Notes under the pieces: model-generated
Told to the model about the DNA's origin: nothing
Seen by the model: only the letters and a program-made list of their open reading frames with translations
Database searches by the model: none
Shown here: in pieces, positions 32,681-42,162 of the stretch
How positions within the stretch are numbered: the first letter of the stretch is position 1
Layout: every line of letters begins with the position of its first letter
From: Subtercola lobariae
GTDB taxonomy: Bacteria > Actinomycetota > Actinomycetes > Actinomycetales > Microbacteriaceae
Direction of reading: 5' to 3'
Assembly: GCF_014640255.1 (NCBI RefSeq)
Contig: NZ_BMGP01000001.1
Coordinates: 833,013 to 897,012, forward strand
Length of the DNA stretch: 64,000 bases
Translations under genes and position numbers: made by a program

Positions 32681-33520
32681 ATGTCTGACCTGCCCGAGTT
32701 CGAGGTTTCAGCGCGGCTCGCCGTGTATGCCGTTGAAGGAATACCCGAAATCGGGGCAGGCGATTCGCTCGGCGAACTCATCGGCGACGCGCTCCAGGCG
32801 AGCGGGCTCGCTGCTCGAGACGGCGACATTCTGGTCGTGACCAGCAAAATCGTTTCGAAGGCCGAGGGCAGGTCGTTGCGAGCGGATGATCGTGAAGCCG
32901 CCATCACGGCCGAAACCGTTCGCGTGGTGGCCAGCCGCGCGCACCCCGGCGGAGTCACCCGCATCGTCGAAAATCGGCAGGGCATCGTTCAGGCCGCGGC
33001 GGGAGTCGACGCCAGCAATACCGCCGCCGGAACAGTGCTGTTGCTTCCGATAGATCCCGACGCCTCGGCTCGCTCGCTCGCCGAAGACCTCCGCGCCCGT
33101 TTCGGTGTGCGTCTCGGCATTCTCATCTCCGACACGCTGGGGCGCGCCTGGCGAGAGGGTCAGACCGACGCCGCCATCGGTTCGGCGGGTGTGCTCGTGG
33201 TCGATGACCTGCGCGGCGGGGTGGATACGTTCGGTCAGCGGCTCGAGGTGACGCAGATCGCGGTGGCCGACGAAATTGCAGCCGCCGGCGATCTCGTGAA
33301 GGGGAAAGCGAGCGGGGTACCCGTCGCACTCGTGCGCGGTCTCGGCCGGTTCGTGGTGGAGTCGCTCGACACCCCGGCCCGGGCGCTCAACCGTACGGGG
33401 CCTACCGACATGTTCCGCCTCGGCACCGATGAGGCACTGGCCGAGGGCCGTGCGCGCGGCTACGCAGAAGGGTACGCGGCCGGCCTGGCCGCTGCTGCGC
33501 GTGCCGCGGCCGACTCATGA
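32681..33520 (+). CDS. cofE: Coenzyme F420-0:L-glutamate ligase
   Basis: 279 aa. Adds the glutamate tail to F420-0 (N-terminal domain of mycobacterial FbiB). Visible marks: [17 protein letters not shown], then [22 protein letters not shown] and [23 protein letters not shown]. The FMN-reductase C-terminal domain of FbiB is absent. AGGA lies 7 nt before the ATG. The stop overlaps the cofC ATG by 4 nt, so the two are coupled. First of the F420 genes inserted after coaD. Confidence 0.92.
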   Translation: MSDLPEFEVSARLAVYAVEGIPEIGAGDSLGELIGDALQASGLAARDGDILVVTSKIVSKAEGRSLRADDREAAITAETVRVVASRAHPGGVTRIVENRQGIVQAAAGVDASNTAAGTVLLLPIDPDASARSLAEDLRARFGVRLGILISDTLGRAWREGQTDAAIGSAGVLVVDDLRGGVDTFGQRLEVTQIAVADEIAAAGDLVKGKASGVPVALVRGLGRFVVESLDTPARALNRTGPTDMFRLGTDEALAEGRARGYAEGYAAGLAAAARAAADS

Positions 33521-34149
33521 CCGAATGGGTGGTCGTTCTTCCCGTCAAAGGGTCGACGGCATCGAAGACACGTCTCGCCGAATTTCCACTCAGCCCCGAC
33601 GAGCGCCGGGCCCTGGCGCTCGCCTTCGCTCGAGACACCCTCAGCGCGATTCGATCGGCGACTGACGTCACTCACACAATCGTCGTCACCAGCGACGCCG
33701 AGGCGACAGAAGCGCTCGCGGCGCTCGGCGCCGAGATTGTGCCCGACCCGCTCGACGGTCTGAACGCGGCCATCACAGAAGGGCTGCGGTTCGCCCGGCG
33801 GCACTACCCCCAGGCGGCCTCAGCGGTGATGACGGCAGACCTCCCGACACTCGCCACGAGCGACGTCGACCGGATGCTCGGCCTCGCCGCCGGGCATCCG
33901 AAAACCTTCGTGGCCGACGCCGCAGGCACCGGAACCACCACCATCACGGCTCTACCCGGCATCGACGTGGCGCCCCTCTTCGGCCCACATTCGGCTGCGC
34001 GCCACGCCGCCGCCGGCCTCGCGTCGCTGCCGGTCGAGGCCGATTCGAGCGTGCGTCGCGACGTCGACACTCCCGCCGATCTGGAGCGGGCGCTGCGCGG
34101 CGGTGTGGGCGTTTTCACCGCCCGCGCGCTCGCAGGTTCGGGCGGCTGA
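33517..34149 (+). CDS. cofC: 2-phospholactate/phosphoenolpyruvate guanylyltransferase
   Basis: 210 aa. Activates phosphoenolpyruvate or 2-phospholactate with GTP for F420 synthesis (CofC/FbiD). N terminus [20 protein letters not shown] is the nucleotide-binding signature, followed by DALNAAI-like [11 protein letters not shown] and [17 protein letters not shown], and a C-terminal [11 protein letters not shown]. Start ATG lies in the cofE stop. The 3' end overlaps the convergent hypothetical gene by 35 bp. Confidence 0.92.
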   Translation: MTEWVVVLPVKGSTASKTRLAEFPLSPDERRALALAFARDTLSAIRSATDVTHTIVVTSDAEATEALAALGAEIVPDPLDGLNAAITEGLRFARRHYPQAASAVMTADLPTLATSDVDRMLGLAAGHPKTFVADAAGTGTTTITALPGIDVAPLFGPHSAARHAAAGLASLPVEADSSVRRDVDTPADLERALRGGVGVFTARALAGSGG

Positions 34150-34912
34150 CGCGCCGCTCGGCCAGCGGAGACTTTGGCGCCAGCTCGTGTGCCGCTGCGT
34201 TGTACCGCAGCCGCGGTGGTTCGCTCGTGACGTCGGCGAGCCACTTCGCAGGCGTCGTCGCCACGGGAAACGCCGTGATGAGCTGGGTTCGCGGGCCCAC
34301 TCTGATCGCGTAGACGACGGCACGGGCATCCGGTGCCGAAGTCGACTGCACGAGCAACGCCCGCGCGACCTCTTCGCGTTCTTCGCCGGCGAACTCGTCG
34401 ACGACCGCGAGAATGGCCGTCTCGTCGTCGAGAACCTCGAGAAGTGCTCGCGAGACGAAACTCAGCAGACCGCCCGGCTGTTGGTCGGGTTTAGCGATGC
34501 GAGCCATGAACGAGCCCGCGGGCATCCCGAGCGCCGTTTCGAGTTCGGAACCCACCCACCTCTCACGCTTGAGGCCGAATGGCGTCTCGACCATCGAAAG
34601 GAGGTAGCCGTAAAGATGCAGCACCCCGGCGTTGCCGATCGGCCACGTCGCCTCGATGCCCGCGGCCTCATGCAAAGACGCGAACAGCGGCTCATCGATG
34701 ACCGGAGCATCGATATTCTCATCGAGAACCGTCGACCACCCCCACAACGAAAACGCCCCAGCACCCCGATCGCGTTCGAGGCTCGCCAGCAGCTCAGGCA
34801 CTTCGGCAGCGAGCACCCGGCCGATCGCGGCTCGAGCGTCTGCGGAGTTCGCACCCGCGCCCACTGCCCGCGACGCCTTCACCAGGCGGTCGACGAACGA
34901 CATTCCGCTCAC
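34115..34912 (-). CDS. Conserved-looking hypothetical protein in F420 cluster
   Basis: 265 aa, not recognised. Well-defined globular character: SFVDRLVKASRAVGAGANSADARAAIG, then LHEAAGIEATWPIGNAGVLHLYGYLLS and FGLKRERWVGSELETALGMP, VDEFAGEEREEVARALLV. No signal peptide, membrane helix or catalytic signature seen. Codon use and GC are like its neighbours. It begins 8 bp beyond the cofD stop region on the same strand and so may be cotranscribed after cofD. A role linked to F420 is possible only by position. Confidence 0.7.
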   Translation of the reverse strand: MSGMSFVDRLVKASRAVGAGANSADARAAIGRVLAAEVPELLASLERDRGAGAFSLWGWSTVLDENIDAPVIDEPLFASLHEAAGIEATWPIGNAGVLHLYGYLLSMVETPFGLKRERWVGSELETALGMPAGSFMARIAKPDQQPGGLLSFVSRALLEVLDDETAILAVVDEFAGEEREEVARALLVQSTSAPDARAVVYAIRVGPRTQLITAFPVATTPAKWLADVTSEPPRLRYNAAAHELAPKSPLAERRVSRPNLRARGR

Positions 34913-34920
34913 CGGGTGCG

Positions 34921-35928
34921 TCAGACCGTGAGGCCAGCGGCCTCTGCCAGAGCAGCCGCGGCGAGGGCAGCCGAGGTGTCGACGCTCGTCATCCAGAGCG
35001 GAACCGACGCCACACGCAGCCCCGCTGTCTCCAGTGCGGGGGCGAGCGCGGCATCACTCTCGTCGATCAGCCAGGCGTCGAGCAGACCACCAGCCGAACG
35101 CGCGCCATAATGGAGCCCCACGGCATCTGCGGCTGTCGGCACGCCGATCGCACTCAAGCACGCGTGTGCCATGCCCCTGATCGCCGCCCCCGAAATGATG
35201 GGCGACACACCGACAACGGGCGCCGCGGTCGATTGCAGGGCGGCACGGATGCCCGGCACCGTGACAATCGTGCCGATAGACACCACGGGGTTCGACGGCG
35301 CAAGAAGCACTACATCGGCGCCGATGATCGCGTCGAGCACCCCGGGCGCAGCGACCGCCGTTTCGAGACCGTGCTGCTCGAAGCGCAGCGCCGGCAGACT
35401 GGCGCGGTAGTGCACCCACCACTCTTCGAAGTGCATCGTTCGAGTGCCGTCGGGCTCAGTGTCGTCGGCGACAACGACATGGGTCTCCACCGGCTGATCG
35501 CTCATCGGCAGCAGCGTCACGCCGAGGTTCCAGCGGGCGGTGATCTGCGCGGTCGCTTCGCTGAGGGTGAGCCCTTCGCGCAGCAGGTGCGAGCGGGTGA
35601 TGTGCGTACCGAGGTCAAGATCGCCGAGGGTGAACCACGGCCATCCCACCCCGTAGGCGGTCAGCTCGGCGCTGACCCGCTCAGACTCGCCCAGCCGGCC
35701 CCAGCCGCGCACCTCGTCGTTCGCCCCGCCGAGGGTGTACATGATGGAGTCGAGGTCGGGGCAGACTCGAAGCCCGGTGAGCCACAGGTCGTCGCCGGTA
35801 TTCACGATCACGGTCACTTCGGCCGTGCTGCCACCGGCGCCGTCGGGAGCAACCTGCCTCAGATGCTCACGCAGCCCTCGCAGAAACTTCGCCCCGCCGA
35901 CTCCGCCTGCCACAACCGTAATCTTCAC
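34921..35928 (-). CDS. cofD: 2-phospho-L-lactate transferase
   Basis: 335 aa. Joins the activated phospholactate (or PEP) unit to Fo in F420 synthesis (CofD/FbiA). Signatures: VVAGGVGGAKFLRGL at the N terminus, VIVNTGDDLWLTGLRVCPDLDSIMYTLGG, LGDLDLGTHITRSHLLREG and VGVSPIISGAAIRGMA. It is convergent with cofE-cofC. With these three genes the window covers all side-chain steps; Fo synthase is not here. Confidence 0.94.
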   Translation of the reverse strand: MKITVVAGGVGGAKFLRGLREHLRQVAPDGAGGSTAEVTVIVNTGDDLWLTGLRVCPDLDSIMYTLGGANDEVRGWGRLGESERVSAELTAYGVGWPWFTLGDLDLGTHITRSHLLREGLTLSEATAQITARWNLGVTLLPMSDQPVETHVVVADDTEPDGTRTMHFEEWWVHYRASLPALRFEQHGLETAVAAPGVLDAIIGADVVLLAPSNPVVSIGTIVTVPGIRAALQSTAAPVVGVSPIISGAAIRGMAHACLSAIGVPTAADAVGLHYGARSAGGLLDAWLIDESDAALAPALETAGLRVASVPLWMTSVDTSAALAAAALAEAAGLTV

Positions 35929-36023
35929 CCCCCAATCCTCCCACCGGCTGAGCCCGCTCGCCGTCGGCTCGGCTCGGCTCCGACGAGCGCGGCGCGTGGC
36001 GGCCCGGTCGGGCCCGGCGCGCG

Positions 36024-36097
36024 TCAGCGCAGGGTGGGCAGCAGTTTGGCGCGGGTCAGCTCAGCGCAGCGCGGGCAGCAGCGCCGCGATCTCGGCG
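36024..36097. repeat. Degenerate tandem copy of the LLM gene 3' end
   Basis: The 3' end of the LLM gene (36061-36090) recurs imperfectly 37 bp downstream (36024-36050): the last codons LLPALR and stop are echoed as LLPTLR and stop. Similarity is about 20 of 28 bases, so this is weaker than the 77-bp case at 37074. Confidence 0.4.
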
Positions 36098-36981
36098 AGA
36101 GTGTCTTCGCTACCCGCGTAGATGCCGTCGGCGCGCGGCCAGTGGCTGATCACATCGGTGAATCCGAGAGTGGATGCCCGCCCTACGAGCTCCTCGAACG
36201 CCGACGCGCTCTCTACCGAGTACCGCCCGCCCGAGTCGAGCGACAGGTACCGGTCGATCGACTGCGGGTCACGCCCAGCGGCCTCGGCCGCCTGGTCGAG
36301 TCGGCCGCTCAGCTCGCCCACGGCACGCCACCAGTCTTCGCCGGTGGCGCCCTCCGGGCCGGTCGTCACCCAGCCCTCAGCCAAACGGCTGACGAGCGCG
36401 AGCCCCTTGGGTCCGTTTGCAGCGAGCACCAGCGGAACCCGCGGCGACTGGGCCGGCCGCCCGACCATGCGCGCCTCGTGGGCGGTGAACCAGGTGCCGG
36501 CGAAGTTGATGCCCCGGGGTGGGGGAGTGACGGCATCCACTTGCCCCGACGTGGCGGGCGCCTCGAACCGCAGCAGCTCGTCGAGCAGCTCAACGAATTC
36601 GGTGAACCGCTCGTGCCTCTCGCGCGGGCTCAGCGACTGCTGCCCGAGCACGAAGGCGTCGAAGCCGGTGCCGCCCGAACCGATTCCCAGCGTGAACCGG
36701 CCGCCCGAAACATCGTCGAGTGTGCCGATTTCTTTGGCAAACGGCACCGGATGCCTGAAGTTCGGCGACGAAACAAAGGTGCCGAGGCGAATTCGTTCAG
36801 TAACAATCGCGGCTGCCGTCAGCGTCGGAACAGTTGCGCCCCACGGCTCCTCGGCGAGACTGCGCCACGAGAGGTGGTCGTACGTCCACGCGTGGTCGAA
36901 CCCCAGCTCTTCGGCCTCAATCCACTTGCGGCGGCCGAGAGCCCAGGAGTCTTGGGGCAGTATGACGATTCCGAAGCGCAT
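36061..36981 (-). CDS. LLM class F420-dependent oxidoreductase
   Basis: 306 aa, luciferase-like (beta/alpha)8 barrel expected to use F420. MRFGIVILPQDSW, WIEAEELGFDHAWTYDHL, IRLGTFVSSPNFRHPVPFAKEIGTLDDVSGGRFTLGIGSGG and the NGP-like LVLAANGPKGLALVSRLAEGW form the family pattern. The substrate is unknown. It is 133 bp from cofD on the same strand, which supports use of F420 over FMN. A degenerate copy of its 3' end follows the stop. Confidence 0.87.
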   Translation of the reverse strand: MRFGIVILPQDSWALGRRKWIEAEELGFDHAWTYDHLSWRSLAEEPWGATVPTLTAAAIVTERIRLGTFVSSPNFRHPVPFAKEIGTLDDVSGGRFTLGIGSGGTGFDAFVLGQQSLSPRERHERFTEFVELLDELLRFEAPATSGQVDAVTPPPRGINFAGTWFTAHEARMVGRPAQSPRVPLVLAANGPKGLALVSRLAEGWVTTGPEGATGEDWWRAVGELSGRLDQAAEAAGRDPQSIDRYLSLDSGGRYSVESASAFEELVGRASTLGFTDVISHWPRADGIYAGSEDTLAEIAALLPALR

Positions 36982-37073
36982 GCCAGCAGTCTAGGCGCGC
37001 CCCTTCCGCCCCAATCGGGTCGTGCTTTTTGTGCGAGTGATGCCGCATCTCGCCGGCGCGCCCCCGCGAGCAG

Positions 37074-37227
37074 TGTCACGGTAGCCGGTCAGGCCCGCGC
37101 GGCCGCAGCCAGCAGCTCCGCCACCTCGTCGTAGTTGCTGCGCACGAGCCTGTCACGGTAGCCGGTCAGGCCCGCGCGGCCGCAGCCAGCAGCTCCGCCA
37201 CCTCGTCGAAGTTGCTGCGCACGAGCC
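37074..37227. repeat. 77-bp tandem duplication at the end of the MocR gene
   Basis: Copies at 37074-37150 and 37151-37227 differ at a single base. The gene-proximal copy encodes the last residues and stop of the MocR regulator; the second repeats them (with one Phe-to-Tyr change) downstream of the stop. 77 is not a multiple of 3, so the copies are in different frames, but the gene is not broken. Confidence 0.9.
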
Positions 37228-38599
37228 CCGCTGTGACCCGTATGGCCTGCGGATGCTCGCTCCCCGCCCGCCCGCCCGCCACCCTCAGAGCGCTGTCGCC
37301 ACCCGCAACCCCGGCATGCGCCTGGAACGGTGCCCCCGCTGCAACTCGTAGGCCGCTCGCTGCCAGAGTCACGATCGCGGCCCGTTCGTCGGCCACGGGC
37401 ATCCACAGGTTGATGCCGTCGGGCACCCAGATTCCGCTGCCGCTGGCCGCACCGCCCCCCGCGAACCCGCCGCCGAAACCACGCCGAGCGAGTGCCCCGG
37501 CGAGCGCGATCTGCCGCGAATGGTAGACCGCTCGCGCCTCGGCGATCTGCGCCACCGACGAAGGCGCGGTCAATAGTTCGTAGAGGATGATCTGCAGCAT
37601 GCGCGAGGTCCAGCCGGGGCCGAGCATCCGTCGCGCCACGATCTGATCGATGAGGTTCGTCGGCCCAGCCAGTGCCCCGATGCGCAGGTCGGGCCCGTGT
37701 GATTTCGCGTAGCTTCGAATGTGCAGCGTACGGTGCGGCAACCACGAGCCGAGACTCGTCGCCCGAACCGTGCTGATCTCGCCGGAATGGTCGTCTTCGA
37801 CGATCACCGGGTCGGTCAGATGCGAATGCGCACGAAGCACTCGCACCAGCTCACGCGCTCGCCCCTCGCTCATCGACGCGCCCGTGGGGTTGTGTGCGCG
37901 GGTCTGCAGCAGTATCGCGGCGGGGTTCGAACGCAGTGCGAATGCCAGGGCATCCGGCAGCATTCCGTGCTGATCGACAGGAACCGCAACCCGTTCGGCA
38001 CCGAACTGATCGAGCAGGTCGAGAAACGGCGGAAACGACGGGTCTTCGACCACAACCCGGTCGCCATACCTCAGCACCACATCGAGCGAGCGCGACACGG
38101 CGTCAAGCGCCCCGTCGACAATCGTCAGCGATTCTGGTGGGTACGGCCAGGATGCCCGCAGGTGACTCTCGAGTTCAGGGAGCACCCTGCCAGCCAGGTA
38201 GCTCGAGGTATCGGCGCGCGACGGTACTCGGGCGAGCGCCGCCCCGAGGTCGGGCAGCAGCAGTGCATCGGGAGTGCCGGCCGAGAGGTCGAGGCGCGCC
38301 TCGACGTGGGAGCCGGCGAGTTCGGCGAAGTGGGCGGGCATCCAGGTGGTTCCGGCCTGCAGCACGAAGCTGCCGGCGCGCCCGCGCGAGACGATGAGAC
38401 CTACGCTCGCCAGCGCCTGCCAGGCATTCGAGACCGTAGCGGGGCTGACGCCGAGCGTCGCGGCGAGATCACGCACCGTCGGCAGGCGTTCGCCCGACGC
38501 GATTTCGCCCGAGCGAATGAGGCGCGACACGGCGGCCGCTATCGCTTCAGGAGACTTCTTCTCCTCCACAGCCCCCGCGATGAGGTCGATCATGCACAC
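37166..38599 (-). CDS. MocR-type GntR/aminotransferase regulator
   Basis: 477 aa. N-terminal GntR winged helix (IRSGEIASGERLPTVRDLAATLGVSPATVSNAWQ) fused to a fold-type I aminotransferase domain with the PLP-binding Lys in IRSYAKSHGPDLRIG and Asp/Tyr region ILLQTRAHNPTGASM. MocR regulators sense amino compounds through PLP (GabR, TauR, PdxR). It is divergent from the ureidopropionase-dihydropyrimidinase operon, which produces beta-alanine-like amines, so it is the likely regulator with beta-alanine or a relative as effector. A Gly/Ala-rich loop interrupts the C-terminal part. Confidence 0.88.
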   Translation of the reverse strand: MCMIDLIAGAVEEKKSPEAIAAAVSRLIRSGEIASGERLPTVRDLAATLGVSPATVSNAWQALASVGLIVSRGRAGSFVLQAGTTWMPAHFAELAGSHVEARLDLSAGTPDALLLPDLGAALARVPSRADTSSYLAGRVLPELESHLRASWPYPPESLTIVDGALDAVSRSLDVVLRYGDRVVVEDPSFPPFLDLLDQFGAERVAVPVDQHGMLPDALAFALRSNPAAILLQTRAHNPTGASMSEGRARELVRVLRAHSHLTDPVIVEDDHSGEISTVRATSLGSWLPHRTLHIRSYAKSHGPDLRIGALAGPTNLIDQIVARRMLGPGWTSRMLQIILYELLTAPSSVAQIAEARAVYHSRQIALAGALARRGFGGGFAGGGAASGSGIWVPDGINLWMPVADERAAIVTLAASGLRVAAGAPFQAHAGVAGGDSALRVAGGRAGSEHPQAIRVTAGLVRSNFDEVAELLAAAARA

Positions 38600-38694
38600 C
38601 TCTTGACTTATTTACCCTCACGTCACAGGCTGAAACACGAGAGAAATGTTCACAACGAATAATAACAAAACCGGCCTTGAAAGGAATACGCACA

Positions 38695-39543
38695 ATGACG
38701 GTTATTCGAGCGGCGATCACGCAGACCACCTGGACGGGCGATAAAGAGTCGATGCTCGACAAACACGAGCAGTTCGCTCGCGATGCGGCCGCCGATGGCG
38801 CGCAGATCATCTGCTTTCAAGAACTCTTCTACGGCCCGTACTTCGGCATCACTGAAGACAAGAAGTACTACCGCTATGCCGAGCCCGCCGACGGCCCCAT
38901 CGTGCAACGCTTCGCCGCGCTCGCCAAAGAGCTGAACATCGTCATGATTCTGCCCATCTACGAAGAAGACATCACCGGCGTGTACTACAACACCGCGGTC
39001 ATCGTCGAGGCCGACGGAACCATTCTCGGCAAGTACCGCAAGCACCACATTCCGAACCTCGACCGGTTCTGGGAGAAGTTCTACTTTCGCCCGGGCAACG
39101 GCGGTTACCCCGTGTTCAACACTTCGGTGGGCAAGGTCGGCCTCTACATCTGTTACGACCGCCATTTTCCCGAAGGGTGGCGCGAACTCGGCCTCAACGG
39201 CGCTCACATCGTCTTCAACCCGAACGCCACCAAGCCGGGTCTCTCGAACCGGCTCTGGGAGGTCGAGGGCCCGTGCGCCGCGGTCGCAAACGGCTACTTC
39301 GTGCTGCAGCCCAACCGGGTCGGCCGCGAAGACAACGAGTACGGCGAGCTCGCGGTCGACTTCTACGGCACCAGCCAGGTGATCGACCCGCGCGGCAACT
39401 TCGTGGGCGAGCGCGGTTCGGGTACCGACGAAGAGATACTGATTCGCGACCTCGACCTCGATATGGTGCAGCAGATGCGCGACGACTGGCAGTTCTACCG
39501 CGACCGCCGCCCCGACTCGTACACGGGCATCCCGCAGCCCTGA
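38695..39543 (+). CDS. Nitrilase-superfamily hydrolase, probable beta-ureidopropionase
   Basis: 282 aa. Hydrolyses N-carbamoyl-beta-alanine (or N-carbamoyl amino acids) to the amine, CO2 and NH3. Catalytic triad Glu43 (CFQELFYGPYF), Lys116 (KYRKHHIP) and Cys153 (YICYDRHFPEGWRELG). ATG 38695 has AAAGGA upstream. First gene of the operon; dihydropyrimidinase follows 35 bp later. The substrate could be a hydantoin-derived carbamoyl amino acid. Confidence 0.88.
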   Translation: MTVIRAAITQTTWTGDKESMLDKHEQFARDAAADGAQIICFQELFYGPYFGITEDKKYYRYAEPADGPIVQRFAALAKELNIVMILPIYEEDITGVYYNTAVIVEADGTILGKYRKHHIPNLDRFWEKFYFRPGNGGYPVFNTSVGKVGLYICYDRHFPEGWRELGLNGAHIVFNPNATKPGLSNRLWEVEGPCAAVANGYFVLQPNRVGREDNEYGELAVDFYGTSQVIDPRGNFVGERGSGTDEEILIRDLDLDMVQQMRDDWQFYRDRRPDSYTGIPQP

Positions 39544-39578
39544 CTTTCTGCAGCCGTTACCACTAAGGAGATCAATCG

Positions 39579-41018
39579 ATGAAGACTCTCATCACCGGCG
39601 GAACCGTGGTGAACGCCACGGGTACGGCACAGGCCGACGTGCTGATCGACGGTGAGGCCATCGCCGCTGTTCTGGCGCCCGGTTCGCAGTTGCTCGGGTT
39701 CGATGTCGCGGGCAATGTCGACCGGGTCATCGACGCTCGCGGTAGATACGTCATTCCGGGCGGAATCGACGCACATACGCACATGGAGATGCCCTTCGGC
39801 GGCACGTTCGCCAGCGACACCTTCGAAACGGGCAGCCGCGCCGCGGCGTGGGGCGGCACGACGAGCATCGTCGACTTCGTCGTGCAATACGCGGGCGAAA
39901 ACATTCTCGACCAGTACAACCTGTGGCACCAGAAGGCGGCCGGCAACTGTGCCGTCGACTACGGCTTTCACCAGATTCTGAGCGATGTGCAAGACAGTTC
40001 GCTGACAGCGATGGATGAACTGCTGACCGAGGGCGTGTCGAGTTTCAAACTCTTCATGGCCTACAAAGGCGTCTTCTTGAGCGACGACGGCCAGATCGTG
40101 AAGGCCATGCAGCGCGCCAGCGAGAATGGCAGCCTCATGATGATGCACGCCGAGAACGGCAGCGTCATCGACGTTCTCGTTCAGCAGTCGATCGCCCGAG
40201 GCGACACGACACCGTACTTTCACGGCACCACCAGGCCGTGGCAGGCCGAGGAAGAGGCGACTCACCGAGCGATCATGCTCGCGAACCTCACGGGGGCGCC
40301 GCTCTACATCGTGCACGTGAGCGCGAAGCAGGCGGTCGAGCAGATCGCGCTCGCCCGCGACAAGGGTCAGAACGTGTTCGCCGAGACCTGCCCGCAGTAC
40401 CTCTACCTCTCGCTCGAAGAGCAGCTGGGCGCGACGAGCGAGCAGTGGGGCGACTTCGAGGGTGCCAAATGGGTCTGTTCGACGCCCTTGCGGTCACGTG
40501 CCGAGGGGCACCAGCACCACATGTGGCAGGGGCTCCGCACGAACGACCTGCAAGTCATCTCCACCGATCACTGCCCGTTCTGCATGAAGGGCCAGAAAGA
40601 CATGGGAATCGGCGACTTCTCGAAGATTCCCAACGGCATCGGTTCGGTGGAGCACCGCATGGACCTGATCTACCAAGGTGTGGTGATGGGCGAGATCTCG
40701 CTTCCCCGCTGGGTGGAGCTCACGTCGACGACACCGGCCCGCATGTTCGGCATGTACGGCAAAAAGGGCGTGATTCAGCCCGGCGCTGACGGCGATGTGG
40801 TGATCTACGACCCCAACGGCCACACCTCTATCGGCATGGGCGAAGGCAAGAAGAACCATATGAATATGGACTACGCGGCGTGGGAAGGCTTCGAGATCGA
40901 CGGTCACGTCGATACGGTCATTTCGCGGGGCAAGGTCATAGTCGACGACAACCAGTACCTCGGTACCAAGGGCGATGGTAAGTACTTCAAACGCGGCCTC
41001 AGCCAGTACCTCATCTGA
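39579..41018 (+). CDS. hydA: Dihydropyrimidinase / D-hydantoinase
   Basis: 479 aa, zinc amidohydrolase opening dihydrouracil, dihydrothymine or hydantoin rings. Metal ligands: GGIDAHTHMEMPFGG, the carboxylated Lys in SFKLFMAYKG, MMHAENG and YIVHVSAK, and the late Asp in STDHCPFCMKGQK. Excellent ribosome binding site, AAGGAG. Second gene of the operon with ureidopropionase and an LLM oxidoreductase. Length is standard. Confidence 0.93.
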   Translation: MKTLITGGTVVNATGTAQADVLIDGEAIAAVLAPGSQLLGFDVAGNVDRVIDARGRYVIPGGIDAHTHMEMPFGGTFASDTFETGSRAAAWGGTTSIVDFVVQYAGENILDQYNLWHQKAAGNCAVDYGFHQILSDVQDSSLTAMDELLTEGVSSFKLFMAYKGVFLSDDGQIVKAMQRASENGSLMMMHAENGSVIDVLVQQSIARGDTTPYFHGTTRPWQAEEEATHRAIMLANLTGAPLYIVHVSAKQAVEQIALARDKGQNVFAETCPQYLYLSLEEQLGATSEQWGDFEGAKWVCSTPLRSRAEGHQHHMWQGLRTNDLQVISTDHCPFCMKGQKDMGIGDFSKIPNGIGSVEHRMDLIYQGVVMGEISLPRWVELTSTTPARMFGMYGKKGVIQPGADGDVVIYDPNGHTSIGMGEGKKNHMNMDYAAWEGFEIDGHVDTVISRGKVIVDDNQYLGTKGDGKYFKRGLSQYLI

Positions 41019-41096
41019 GCCTATAGTCGCTCCGGTCCATGCCCGGCACGACGAATGAAACCTCGCCGCACATTCGCGAAACAGAAAGCGACAGCA

Positions 41097-42113
41097 ATGC
41101 AATTCGGAGCAGTACTCCAGACCCACCCGCCAGCGGCACGCACTCTCGGTCTTGCCAAGCTCGCCGAACAGCACGGCTTCGAATACGTCTGGACCTTCGA
41201 CTCACACCTGCTCTGGCAAGAGCCCTACGTCATCTACAGCCAGATCTTGAACGAGACCCACCGCATCAAGGTGGGGCCCATGGTCACGAACCCGGCGACG
41301 CGCGATTGGACGGTCACGGCATCCATTTTCGCCACCCTCAACGAGATGTACGGCAACCGCACCATCTGTGGCATCGGGCGCGGCGACTCGGCGGTTCGCG
41401 CGACCAACGGCGCCCCGACCACCCTGAAGACCCTGCGCGAGTCGATTCACGTCATTCGTGAGCTCGCCAACTCTCGCCCGGTCGAATACAACGGCGCCAC
41501 GGTGCAATTCCCGTGGAGCCACGGCTCCGAACTCGAGGTCTGGGTCGCTGCCTATGGTCCCCTCGCGCTGAAACTGACCGGCGAAGTCGGCGACGGCTAC
41601 ATTCTGCAACTCGCCGACCTCGACATCGCCGAGTGGATGATCAAGACCGTACGAGATGCGGCCGAAAAAGTAGGCCGCGACCCCATGTCGATCAAGTTCT
41701 GCGTGGCCGCGCCCGCGTATGTGGGCGACGATATCGACCACATGCGCGATCAGAGCCGGTGGTTCGGCGCAATGGTGGGCAATCACGTGGCCGACATCGT
41801 GGCCAAGCACGGAGCGAACTCCTCGGTGCCGAAGGCGCTCACCGACTACATCGCGGCGCGCGAAGGCTACGACTACAACCAGCACGGGCTCGCGGGCAAC
41901 ACGCACGCCGAGTTTGTGCCCGACGAGATCGTCGACCGCTTCTGCCTGCTCGGTACGGCAGAGCAGCACATCGAAAAGCTGAAGGCTCTCAAAGACCTCG
42001 GTGTCGACCAATTCGCTGCCTACCTGCAGCACGACAACAAAGAAGAGACGATGCGCGTCTACGGCGAAACCGTGATTCCCGCGCTTCGCGACCACATCAC
42101 GGCGACCGCCTGA
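41097..42113 (+). CDS. LLM class F420-dependent oxidoreductase, CPS_4043-like
   Basis: 338 aa. Luciferase-like barrel: EQHGFEYVWTFDSHLLWQEPYVIYSQIL, IKVGPMVTNPATRDWTVTASIFATLNEMYGNRTICGIGRGDSAVR and VWVAAYGPLALKLTGEVGDGYILQ. It resembles the TIGR03842 group, known from gene context of dihydropyrimidinase operons. It lies between the dihydropyrimidinase and aminotransferase genes. It may do a redox step on the pyrimidine or hydantoin. ATG 41097 gives the family N terminus (MQFGAVLQT); the ribosome binding site is weak. Confidence 0.87.
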   Translation: MQFGAVLQTHPPAARTLGLAKLAEQHGFEYVWTFDSHLLWQEPYVIYSQILNETHRIKVGPMVTNPATRDWTVTASIFATLNEMYGNRTICGIGRGDSAVRATNGAPTTLKTLRESIHVIRELANSRPVEYNGATVQFPWSHGSELEVWVAAYGPLALKLTGEVGDGYILQLADLDIAEWMIKTVRDAAEKVGRDPMSIKFCVAAPAYVGDDIDHMRDQSRWFGAMVGNHVADIVAKHGANSSVPKALTDYIAAREGYDYNQHGLAGNTHAEFVPDEIVDRFCLLGTAEQHIEKLKALKDLGVDQFAAYLQHDNKEETMRVYGETVIPALRDHITATA

Positions 42114-42162
42114 GCCGCGCGCCGCCGCGCCAGACCTGCACCTGAACAGAAAGCACCACATC

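Noticed and set aside
35110..37134. 674-residue open frame on the plus strand opposite cofD and the LLM gene
   Set aside because: Crosses two well-supported genes and an intergenic gap, is Arg/Gly/Pro-rich and shows no domain; a GC-skewed antisense frame.
37089..37165. Second gene end (ELLAAAARA and stop) after the MocR gene
   Set aside because: It is the second copy of a 77-bp duplication in another frame, not a separate gene.
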